Notes under the pieces: model-generated
Databases searched by the model: none
Seen by the model: only the letters and a program-made list of their open reading frames with translations
What the model was told of the DNA's origin: nothing
NCBI GenBank assembly: GCA_009760855.2
Contig: WPIO01000010.1
Coordinates: forward strand, 2,321,001 to 2,385,000
Reading direction: 5' to 3'
Length of the DNA stretch: 64,000 nucleotides
Origin: Cristatella mucedo
Taxonomy: Eukaryota > Bryozoa > Phylactolaemata > Cristatellidae
In this document: one piece after another, positions 23,905 through 34,700 of the stretch
Layout of the letters: the number at the start of each line of letters is the position of its first letter
Position numbering within the stretch: the first letter of the stretch is position 1
Translations under genes and position numbers: made by a program

Positions 23905-24025
23905 TGTGTCACGATCTGTCCACTGGTTAAGGCTCACCTCGATCAAGGTCAAGGTGAATGTATTTGACGAGATGTGGTGGGCTCGAACCCCATAGCACAT
24001 GTAAAGCGCTTGAATAAAAATATGA
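23905..24025 (+). mobile_element. SINE-2, degenerate copy
   Basis: tRNA-like head (ctgtccactggttaaggctc), B-box-like string (gtgggctcgaaccccatagc) and the start of the 3' part (catgtaaagcgcttgaataa). The second arm of the hairpin is lost. Confidence 0.7.
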
Positions 24026-24137
24026 TGGTAACTAGGTTACCGAATTTCCGCAAGTAGAATCGCAATTAATTGTTTACTTTACAAATAGCTGCTCTAAAAG
24101 ATATAGCGTTTCGAAGTCGAAAACACCGTTGACCTGA

Positions 24138-24557
24138 TTCAGGAGCAGCACCGTCAGCAATGATGTTCTAAACAGCGTAATGGAACTGGTGTGCAAGTTC
24201 TTGGAAAAATTTCCCGGGAACTTCATTGCTACCCACTGGTCTGAAAATATTGTGCACGAGGTCCGGAATTGCGGCGCCAGTGCTCGCCTGGGTAGTATCG
24301 CTGATAGTGAGGACGAAAATCCTGACAATATTAGCTCGCCGTTGGTGGCGGCCTCCGATATGGCGCAGACTCGTGGCAGAAAAAAAAGCATCAGCTCAGA
24401 AGGTTGCTCCGGGCGTGCAGATACGCTTTGTGGGGCGCCGATCAGCAAATCAGCCATCAATCTTGAGCAATTTCTCGAAAAAATAGGCTCAATTTTCGCG
24501 ATCGAACCCTGGATTCTTGTCCTGGATCCGGTCAGCCGCTTCGCACTTGCGAAATAA
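24138..24557 (+). CDS. Unidentified open frame
   Basis: A plus-strand frame open from 24138, with a first ATG at 24180 giving 125 residues. An acidic/serine patch (GSIADSEDENPDN, about residues 40-52) is followed by a basic one (TRGRKKS), but I recognise no domain. The opposite strand is also open over the same stretch (166 codons, 24074-24574), which weakens the coding argument. It lies just upstream of a CpG-rich block. It may be a diverged transposon piece, an exon, or chance. Confidence 0.2.
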   Translation, partial: FRSSTVSNDVLNSVMELVCKFLEKFPGNFIATHWSENIVHEVRNCGASARLGSIADSEDENPDNISSPLVAASDMAQTRGRKKSISSEGCSGRADTLCGAPISKSAINLEQFLEKIGSIFAIEPWILVLDPVSRFALAK

Positions 24558-24609
24558 AAATCATCCGTTTTCATAATAGCTCTTTCTGCTGACGAATAGA
24601 ACTCGACGA

Positions 24610-25850
24610 GCTCGACCTTTTTAGCCCATTTTCATATAGTTTGGACCATTATTCAGGTAGTCATCGCAGTCATCGGGCTCAACTGCAACACCACCCCCTA
24701 CGTCCAAGATCCCAGCCCCAACCTCCGCTCGAGAATACCGATACTGTAAGCGCCGCGGCATACGTGCGTCAGCAGCAGAGCTGGTTCGGCTCATTCGGCC
24801 ACGGGCGGGAGAGGCGAAGCCATCGCCGTCGTCGTGCGTGCTGCTGCTGGGCTGAGTGGCCGCCCCGGGCCTCGCCCAGCGCAAGCCGAGTACGGCTCTC
24901 GTATGAAACGAGAGACACGAGATGTGCCCTCCCCCCCCCCCGCCACCTCGGCTTGTACCCACGCAGTCATCGGCACATAACTCCTTTGTGCGGACCGCAG
25001 CGTCAAACGCCACTTTCCAGCATCCCCTCCTGCATCCCGACGCGAATCCACCACGCCAAGCCAGCCTGCGTCTACGGTAGCAAAGATGCTGGCTACTTCC
25101 GCTCGCCGTAACCCCGACGGCGTACTTTCGTCTGCGCGCGAGCGCTCAATGATTTTGTCCGAGGACACGGCGATCCGAACGTCTATCTGACGACTTCGTC
25201 CTATCGATGGGCGACGGTGGGTGCTTGCTGTCGCGGGGCTACTGCGAACGGCGTTGGAGATGCTTCTTTGGGACATCTTCAACTCCCGCAAGCCAGGCCG
25301 CCGGGCTGCTTCGAAAAGCGCAGCCAGCGCCGAGCGCCGAGCTCAGCCGGCGCTTTGGCGACGATGCAAGACTCGTAGACTTGCTCCGCGCTTTTTCCCT
25401 TCGACTCTCTCCCCTTAGTCTCACCCTGATGGTTTTGCTGGCGTCGGACTAGACTCTATCACCGGCACACCTTTTTGTCGAATCGCTCAATTAACCCGAA
25501 ACTCGCTCTAGTCCCAACCCCGCAGAGCGCTTCAGCACCGCTCGGGCACGCGTGGCGAAACGCCCGTGCGCTCTCGCAGTGTGGGCAGGGCCCGAGCCGA
25601 CGGAAAGCGATCGGCTCATTAACCTGAGAGCACGTCGCCCGCGGCTGAGAGCCGAGAGCCTTTCTGAGCTGTGCCTGAGCTCGGATCGGAAGCGTAATTC
25701 GGACGTCGCGGCAGACCGTAGTACGGCCAGCGTTCGTAAAATGTTTTTGACCGCTGCAGCCGGCGCTTCTTCACCCTACCTCGCAGGGGAGGAGGGGGAA
25801 GGTCAAGCAAGAAAAGCTGCGACTTCGCTCGAGGCCCCTCCGTAATGCAA
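24610..25850. promoter_or_regulatory. Second CpG-rich block, possible promoter
   Basis: About 1.2 kb of GC- and CpG-rich DNA with open frames in many phases on both strands, as GC bias produces. A C-homopolymer lies at about 24931-24941. No frame shows a known domain and no splice-flanked conserved exon was found. It lies 5-6 kb beyond the VTI1A 3' end, so it is not that gene's promoter. Confidence 0.35.
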
Positions 25851-26204
25851 GCCGGCGCTAACGAGCGCTGGGTGTGGCCTTTGGCTCCGAGGCCAGCGCC
25901 TTATTCTGACGGAGCCGCCAACTCGGCTAAGTGTCGGCAAGAGCTGCTAGACACGCCGACCGCACAATCCATACGGCTTCTCGAAATCGGCCGAGCCTCT
26001 GACAATTTCGCAATCACATTAGCCTTGGCAAAGCCAAACCTCGACCTTGAGGGACATGACACGTGGCCAGCGGCTTCTTTTTGAAATCCGCTTGAAATGG
26101 CCGCTCGCTCTAAAAAAAAGACCCCCTCGCCTGAGTCTACGTCTGTGCAACTAACCTCCCTTCATATAACAGCCTTAGACTCTAAATTCGTGCAACCGAG
26201 AGTG

Positions 26205-26370
26205 TCGGTGTGGCCCCTGGGTATTCGCCGAAAGGGTAAGGTGCTCGCTCTTCAAGACTCCGGTCGCGGGTTCGAGTCCGGCAGTGGAAGCACCTTTACT
26301 GTCTACTGCAAGCGGCGATAATAGCCGTTAATGCTTTTCTACCTCTATATAAATGTGGCTGTTAATCATC
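26205..26370 (+). mobile_element. SINE-1 copy
   Basis: Head with ggtaaggtgctcgctcttca and a strong B-box (cgcgggttcgagtccggcag), core (gcaagcggcgataatagcc), and 3' end (ctatataaatgtggctgtta). Confidence 0.85.
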
Positions 26371-27178
<808 letters not shown>

Positions 27179-27239
27179 CTGCGGAAGTAGGTCGGGATAG
27201 ACGCCCGAGTGAAGAGATTGGGGTCGCTGCGTCTGTCTT

Positions 27240-27620
27240 TAAGATTGGGGTCGCTGTCTTTAAGCGGAGGAATGGGACAGCAAATTTATTGTCCACACAG
27301 GACCTGAGGGCGCGAACTGGCTGAAACTGACGCAGCAGTTCAGCGAGGTACGAAGGAGCCAGGCCGTTGTGGGCCTTGTGGGTCAGCGTAAGAACTTTGC
27401 TCTGTATCCGTTGCTCAACCGGCAACCATCCTAGCTCTTTCAGCAAAGGAGATACATGCTCAAACCGCTGGGACTTGAAGACTAGCCTTACAGCCATATT
27501 CATAGTCCGCTGCAGTGGCCTAATAGCTTTCTTTGGCAGCCCAGCCAAAAGGGAATTAAAATAATCAAACCGAGACAGAACTAAAGAGCTAGTTAAATTT
27601 TTACAAGCCACTGTGTGAGA
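27240..27620 (-). mobile_element. L2-B LINE fragment, ORF2 C-terminal region
   Basis: The minus strand reads SLVLSRFDYFNSLLAGLP, then LGWLPVEQRIQSKVLTLT, the C-terminal domain that follows the RT in L2-type LINEs. It is clearly related to L2-A but distinct (KKAIRPLQRTMNMAVRLVF instead of CAIRRLQLVQNSAARLVC), so I treat it as a second family. Confidence 0.8.
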
Positions 27621-28204
27621 CAGTTCCTAATCTTGGATAGGGATCGGATGTGACACAAAGGCCTTTTAGCTAACGTCACCTCACCTCTAAATAGTTCTAG
27701 CTGCAGATTCTTTTAAATGTAAAAAGTCTAACAGTACCAGCCCTTTTGCTGAGGACGTAGTCACACATCGGCTAGGATGCGGACGCTATTAAGCTACAAG
27801 GAGAAACGAGCGCTAACGTAAGATGGCAGCAGCCCATGCAGTTATGCCTAAACTCGTCCAATTTAAATAAGCCGGCTCCACGCCCACTACTTAGGTATCG
27901 AAGAAGCCACTTTTAAGCCTTCGCTTATCATCCATTTTTTACTCTGAAGGACCGCTGCTGAGAGATTAGAAAACTTCCGCTGGGCGCTCAATGATGCTGT
28001 CAAAGTTCCTTACCTGCTTGTCCGCTGCAGTTCTAAATGAAGCTACGGTGCAGATCTTCGAGCTTACCATCAAACTCCGAATGAATACTATAAAATACTC
28101 TCGTACCAATATAAATTATAAATGAGTGAAAGCACAAGCAATCATAATAATGGTGTCACGAGTCACGGGTTCAACTTCCTGGGACGACAATCGGCGTTAG
28201 TATC
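27621..28204. other. Intergenic DNA, nothing recognised
   Basis: Possibly the rest of the L2-B copy near its junction. No readable protein beyond it. Confidence 0.35.
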
Positions 28205-28600
28205 AATAATAATAATGCACTTGATAAAGCACCCTCAGAGAACTCAATCTCTTTCTAGGCGCTTTACATTTGCTGCAAAGGGAAACACGATTGAATGGTG
28301 AGTAATATCATGCTTGATAAACAACATGAATAACATGGTTAGGGGTGACATGCAGAGGGTCAGCATGCAAGTCTGGTTAGTGGCAGCGTGCACAGTGTCT
28401 GCACGCATGAGCACATGAAGGACGAATCACAAGGACCCACTAAATGCTTTCCTAAATAGGTGCTTTTAAGTTCTTTTTAAATGTGATCAAGTCAGGGGAT
28501 GTTGTGACGCAATTCGGGAGTGAGTTCCAGGCTTTGGGAGCATACGAACTAAATGCACAGTCTCCAAAGGATTTGAGGTTTGTTCGAGATATGCCGCCAC
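28205..28600 (-). mobile_element. L2-A LINE, 3'-terminal fragment
   Basis: (AAT)n tail, the hairpin (agcaccctcagagaactcaa, tctctttctaggcgc), the 3' untranslated region and the final ORF2 codons (the minus frame at 28452-28721 includes FSSYAPKAWNSLPNC). Confidence 0.88.
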
Positions 28601-28639
28601 GGTAGCTGAACGCGGCAGCAATAAAAAGTGTCCTTACCT

Positions 28640-28805
28640 TGCCCTTCGGTCTTGGCCCTGGGTTGAGGTGCTCGCACATCACGATCCAGGTCGCGGTTTG
28701 AGTCCTGTAGGTGGCTATCATGCTTTACCCCATTGCAAGCGAGAGTGATAGCCGCTAAGGTTCATCAATCGCTATATAAACGGGGCTGTCTGATCAGCTG
28801 CTAAC
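28640..28805 (+). mobile_element. SINE-1 copy adjoining an L2-A 5' junction
   Basis: tRNA-like head with ggtcgcggtttgagtcctgt, core (gcaagcgagagtgatagcc) and 3' end (gctatataaacggggctgtc). It abuts the truncated end of the L2-A fragment just before it. Confidence 0.8.
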
Positions 28806-29078
28806 CTCTACTTTATCTTGATACAAAGTCTGCTTCCTTAGAGTAACACAGTCTTTTGGACAGTCACCGCTAGTTGCTGGTGTCTAACACCAGCCGTAGC
28901 ATACGACGGCTCTCGTTCGAAGCTTAAAGATTGTTGTTGGCAAAGACAAATGCCAGAGGTAGTGTGGGGAATGAAAAGAAGAGGTCCTATGACCGAATCC
29001 CGAGTATCCCCTACTTTAAGGGCTAATCGCGTTGAGAGGCGCTCTAAAAGGCTGGTCCAATGGTGTCTTATGTTGCCG

Positions 29079-29134
<56 letters not shown>
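29079..29134. repeat. (TA)n(GA)n microsatellite
   Basis: About 12 TA units followed by about 16 GA units. Confidence 0.95.
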
Positions 29135-29136
<2 letters not shown>

Positions 29137-29864
29137 GAAATAGCAGCGAGGCCCCACCCTGATCAGCATTTTTTCAGGTCATTATATAACGCAAATCACA
29201 GCAGTTTTCTGTGAAATGGTTAGCCTCAAATCCCGATCGGAACTAGCTAGCGCGAATCGATGAATTGATGTAATCGTCTAGCTAGTGTGCCGCCAGTCGC
29301 TCTTGAGTAGGAGTAGCAGCAGCGAGAGTGGACGATAGCTACTCGTGGTTCTTATGATCTTATGTCGGCTTTTCCATTTGTGGCCGAATAATGTCAGAAG
29401 ATGGAACTTCAGAGGTAATCAGGGATATATTTACAGTATTTGTTGGAGATATGGTGGAGAGCCGCAGGTCTATGCATCTCCTCAGTAGAACTGTTGGCGT
29501 TGGTTGGACAGGACTTGGGTTCTTTTTATCGTAGGAGGCAAATGTTGTGATTTATTCATAGAGACTGCGTTTCGGAGGAGAGAGAAGAAGCACAGGATGA
29601 TGTGCGGGTCCTGTCAGGCAGGGACTGCAGGATTGCCTACATCTTCAACACCGAGAGCCGCAACAGCGACGAGATGGCTTCAGAAAGTTTTCGGAACCCC
29701 GGCATTTCAGTCCAAGTCAGCAGTGCTTCACTTGGCTGGAGACAAGTTGGAAAACCCCTACAGCTTCAGTACTATCTCGGTAGATACATGAACTCAAACA
29801 CGATCACTGCACACATCGCACACAGCAAAAGGAGGAGTTCACCTTTGCCTCAGCTACTCATACG
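29135..29864. other. Intergenic DNA, no confident gene
   Basis: Two overlapping plus-strand frames (29504-29791 and 29602-30030) are open. The second runs into L2-B sequence, so part of it is a transposon. Neither has a recognised host domain. Confidence 0.35.
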
Positions 29865-30100
29865 ACACCCTAAACATACTTTTGGACTAGGAGACTTCAC
29901 CATTCTAATCGGCGATATTGTAGTGCGACCGTTGTCACGCACTCATAATTTAGATGTCCTCTTTTATAGTTACTGGCCGCTAAAACTTTTCGTTAATCGC
30001 CAGCTGTCAGCTTCAGAGCTTTTTCGGTAGCACAGACGAACCAGAATTGCAATAGTCCAGCTTAGAAATAATCAGATAGCTAGTAAGATATTTAGCCAGC
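29865..30100. mobile_element. L2-B LINE pieces in two orientations
   Basis: On the plus strand 29865-30000 translates to HPKHTFGLGDFTILIGD, matching the L2-B copy near 36060 (EHPKHAAGLGNSALLIG). From about 30010 to 30100 the minus strand carries the neighbouring segment SYLIISKLDYCNS. The inverted order implies a rearrangement or two insertions. Confidence 0.6.
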
Positions 30101-30714
30101 AGCCATGGTAGACACACACAAACAGTCTCACAAACATGCTCACAAACGCACGCACACACACACTAACACACGAGCTATCGCTTCTGCGATTATCAGGTTC
30201 ATCCCTGACATAGTATTAGGAATCTAGTCTTGTCTGCCTTACATGAACTGCAGGATCTCTACTCTTTAGGATTAGCACTTTTTTTTCTTTAGGAATCTGG
30301 AGTGGTGCTCATACAGTGACCCACCCAGTCGCCTTATCCGGACCCATACAACGCTTATGAGATGATATCGACAGGCGGCTGAGGCGGGATGTTCAGTCTA
30401 CATCAGTACCGACTTTGTCATGTCATGCAAATCATTTAGTGCTCTCATGCAACTTCTAGTACTCATGCAAGTATGCTAAGTAAACTAAAATAGGTGCTGC
30501 ATTAGCACTATTTTTTACGGCACTGGATGACGCTCAGAAATGGGAGACTACATACTGCACATCCATCTGTAGCTTAGCCTCAAGCCTGGCTAATATATAT
30601 CTTACAAAGTGGTGCATAGCATACATACCTTAAAGCGATTATATATACCCGACACCTTGACTACTAAAACCAAACATCTTAATTCAGTGGTTACCAATCA
30701 CTGAGACAGACGTC
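30101..30714. other. Intergenic DNA downstream of VTI1A
   Basis: Includes a short CA-rich stretch at about 30110-30170. No gene recognised. Confidence 0.45.
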
Positions 30715-30734
30715 AGAGCTCGTGCCACAACAAG

Positions 30735-30740
30735 TTTATT
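30735..30740 (-). terminator. Polyadenylation signal AATAAA, candidate for VTI1A
   Basis: TTTATT on the plus strand gives AATAAA on the minus strand, about 880 nt past the VTI1A stop codon. Cleavage would fall near 30715-30725. Confidence 0.5.
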
Positions 30741-31100
30741 ACAGAATACGCCGAGCTCATCGTAAGCATTGTAACACTCGCATTGGTACAACTACAGACT
30801 TCCAAAGGCATTGTTTAAAATAAGTGCATCACAAGCAGGCAAAATGTACCCTAAAATTAAACCTTTAGCAGATGGCGACAATGATTTGTTTGAAAAATCA
30901 AGTGAAGCAAACCTCTTTGAGCCTAGGCCGGCTAGCGGGTATAATAAAAAAGACCCCATACTAGCTTCGATCATGCTGGCATGTCCGGCTGCAACAGTTT
31001 TTGTTCAGCATGCTGCATGCAATATATAAAATTGGTTCAGACATATAACAACGCCGGGCTTCTTCACTATAAAGACCTGTTGCCAAGCTAACAAACCAAA

Positions 31101-31194
31101 GGCAGAGGTTCTGAATGCACAGACACACCAGCTGGGATGCATAGGTGTGGTCAAGCAAAATGTGTTAGAATAGTTCTTGCCAAATGCTCTCAGC
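31101..31194. repeat. 94-bp duplicated segment, copy 1 (VTI1A 3' UTR)
   Basis: Identical to 33164-33257 apart from one visible base difference (tagttct here, tacttct there). Same orientation, about 2.06 kb apart. Confidence 0.95.
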
Positions 31195-31616
31195 AATAAC
31201 TTTAGAGGATTCAACAGCAAATAAATAAAATTCCTAACACAACGACTCTGTGCAACACACCCCAGCATGGCCAACGACTTGTCCACGGCGGTCCTACTGA
31301 ACAATGCCACATCACGGTGAAAATTACACGTTTCCGGCGGCCGCACGGGTGCTAGCATCATCGTGTCACTGCACTGAGCTTTACTGGTCCTTGTATATTT
31401 GTCGGAAAAGAACCGTTCGTTCAAATAAGCACCGACGGCTAGTACTGGTGCAGCCTCCGGGCGATAGCCCAGATCGGTCAATGTGCTATGCCACACGGTC
31501 TGTACATCGTGCGGCCACAGCATCCTCACGCTCAGCAGCAAGACACGTCGGGTAACGATGTGTAGTGTCTGCTAAACGTCGACCAGTCGCATGGGGAGCG
31601 AGGCCGCCCTGCCTGG

Positions 31617-31713
31617 TCATTTGCGATGCACGACAGATACTACCACGGCAATGACGACGACGGTGAGGACGAGTACGAACACGCCGACAAGCACCACTCG
31701 GTTCTGGACTACA
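31617..31713 (-). CDS. VTI1A: VTI1A coding exon 7 (residues 189-220), membrane anchor
   Basis: Acceptor ccattttgcag. The first base completes Arg189, then VVQNRVVLVGVFVLVL and further Val-rich residues form the tail anchor, ending HRK and TGA. The QNR before the anchor is the family IQNR motif. Confidence 0.95.
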
Positions 31714-34700
31714 CTGCAAAATGGAAAAGAAGAAAGCTATGGGTAGAAGCTTAGCGTGACCACGACCCTGCAAGTGAACTCGAAGTGCTCTCTCTGTGTA
31801 TTTATTATTTATTTATTACTTATTTATTTTTATTTATTTATCTCCCCCTGTCGCTCATCCTGGTGTACGAGTGCAGGAGAGAAAAACGAACCCTGACTGT
31901 ACGCAGAAGACAATTCGACGGGGTGGTCTGATCCCTTTAACTGATGAAATCACACTGTGTGCCATGCAACAATCTCGTCACATCCTGTTTGATGATTTAA
32001 AGGCACATTGAGGGAATACAAAGTGCTTTGCAAGAGGCCAAATCGGAGTACACAAGGCACTATACTTCAAATGCCCTCGTGACTCAGACTCGTGGCTTCT
32101 GACTTTCTCTTTGTTTCGTGCGATGAAGTCTGTTGGCTACCTAATGTGTACCGAAAGCTGCTTAGGCTTTGAGTACACTATAGAAGAATCTATGTCACAC
32201 CCATATAGTTTTTGTGGCTTTGCGGTATAACAGGCAAAGATACATTACATGCGTTCACATCCCACCCTCTACTTTACCTCTTTCATTCCGTCCCTTAGTG
32301 CATCGTCACTTTAATGTATCAAGCTCCCACGCCTCCCCTACAAACGTTGACAGTACATTGGCAACCTGTAAGTTAGACCGCCTAGCTAATAAGACCCAAC
32401 ATCCAACCAGAAAGACAACGTCTCGTGACCTATAGCCGGCTGCTAAGGGTGCATGCTGAGGTATTTCCTTGCTTTCTATCCCTTCAGACTCTCATCTGCT
32501 TACAGCTTGTATATTGCCGAAGTTTGCACTTGAATGAGAGCAACTTTCCCATATTTAATAAAGCTAAAAACCAATTGAATAACTTTGGGAGACCTAGTGT
32601 CACACAGACACTAGAAAGCCTAGATTTCCAAATTGATTCGACCGGCATATTACCAAGCCTCAACACGGAAGCTGAGTGTTCTGTTCCTAAAGTACCTTAT
32701 GGAAGATGACCGAGGCAGCACCACAGCAGTACACATACTTTCTGCTGTGCAAATGGCACGGATTTATGTGTGCTTAGATAAGAATACCACGGTCACGTTG
32801 GTCCATACATTTACGATCCCATCCCGGCTTCTGTACGTGACTCCTTGCAGGTCTTCCTGCCTGTAGAATACGACACAGTTGGTGCGAAATTCAGCTGCTA
32901 GGGCTGTCTTTAGTGAAGATAGCAACTGCCACACTACACCACATCGATAGACCTGCACTGGTTCCCCATCAAGGCTCTGCATCAACCCTAAATCTAAATG
33001 TGGTCCCTTGGTTGTATCACTAACCAAACTTAATTCCTTTGGAGGCCATGCCTTTCAGTTCCTATGCCCCCAAAGCCTGGATCTCACTCCCGACTGATAG
33101 CACGACATCCCCTGACTCGACATTTAAACAGAAGCCAACAATGAACCTGTTCCTCATAGCATAGGCAGAGGTTCTGAATGCACAGACACACCAGCTGGGA
33201 TGCATAGGTGTGGTCAAGCAAAATGTGTTAGAATACTTCTTGCCAAATGCTCTCAGCCGGGTCTGCTTGCCGGGTCTGTGTGAATTGTCCTTTTGGCGCT
33301 GATGCGTGCTGAAGCTGTGTATGCTATCACTAATCATATAGACATGCTTCCAACACCGCAAGTCTAAAGAGCCATGAAAGAGATAAAGCTCTCAGAGAAC
33401 CCTTACCTTTTATTAATACTATTATTATTATTATTATTATTATCAGCATGCAGACGTGACTCCAGGTTTTTACTGCAACTCTTGAAGCTGCTGCTTTTTT
33501 GCTCTTGAAGCTGCTGCTGACTTTCAGACATCCTCTGCAAAAACCTACCTGTTCATCAGAGCATTTGCTCATCCATTAGAATTGAGCATGTTATAACAAC
33601 TAATTTCCAGCATATATCCCGTGCTTAGACATGGCATAGTTCTCTTAGGGTGTAAGACAAACGTTTTGTTATCACTAACTGAATTGTAAATGGTTATGTT
33701 AAAAATTATTTTTCTACAAGCAATGTAAATACAAAAAATGCATTATTTTAAAGAGTATTTCAGAATGCAGTCCACATAGAATCGATATCTGCTAGGCCAA
33801 TGTAGCTGCTTCCGGGAAACCAACAATCAAAACTCCGGACCAAGTTGCAGCACCAGTAGGGCTAAAACTAGTTCAAGCATTTGTGACATTTCTTCTAGAT
33901 TACTGCGATTCTAGCTCATTCAGGAGTCTTGCTTGTGCCCTTAACCATCTGAAACCGGTACAAAACTCATAGCTTACAGGTCGCTTAATTAACTCACTTA
34001 CATCAGCCTACTTATACGACCTCCTTAATCTCGGTGTGCTTGTACACCACTCACTCCTCGGCCTCCAATCGTCTGTGGCCATCCACATCCCACCCCACAC
34101 TAAATTAAAATCTTTTGGTGATCGGCGATTCAATTCATATGTAACGAAAGTCTGAAACATACCTCCACCTTTAATCACCATCTGTGATGACTTTGCATCC
34201 TTTCAGTCTCAGGAAAAGATGCATTTGTTCTGCTTAGCTTTCTGTTAGCCCTAGTGAATCTGTCTTTTTTTGTTGTGGTGTAATGTTCGTGCTTCCCAGT
34301 GCACGACTCAGTGCACGTAACTAAACACTGATCCTATTATTATTTTGCTTTGCTAGCCTGCCAATACTCAGTTACGGTAATACAGTCTACAGAGAACCAG
34401 GGAGCTAGTAAGATCTTTAGCCAGCCTGCAGTAAGTAGCCCCTAATCCTGGAAAGTGGTCAAACACGATGACTAGCTGCGACGGCAGTCTGGGGTGTCAA
34501 ACCTTTAAACATCAAGCTGTCGTCAAACAGCACACCTATATTCCGAGCACCCGACGATGGTCGACTACAGCATCTTCAACTAGGAGAATGGAGGCATTTA
34601 TTCCAGTCGTGGTTTACGGTTTCCTACGAAAACTTGGACTTTATCGCAGTTTAAGGAAAATGAAGGAAATTGGCCAATATCCCGAACCGAATGTCTGAAA

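Larger units (their letters stand above)
30715..31616 (-). other. VTI1A: Probable 3' UTR of VTI1A
   Basis: Follows the TGA at 31619-31617 on the minus strand and reaches the first AATAAA seen downstream. No coding frame here resembles a known protein. The 94-bp segment at 31101-31194 recurs nearly perfectly inside intron 6. The 3' boundary is an inference from the polyadenylation signal and has no transcript support. Confidence 0.5.

Noticed and set aside
24600-25950. TCF7L2-like neighbour of VTI1A, as in the human locus
   Set aside because: I looked for TCF/LEF N-terminal and HMG-box motifs on the minus strand and saw none.
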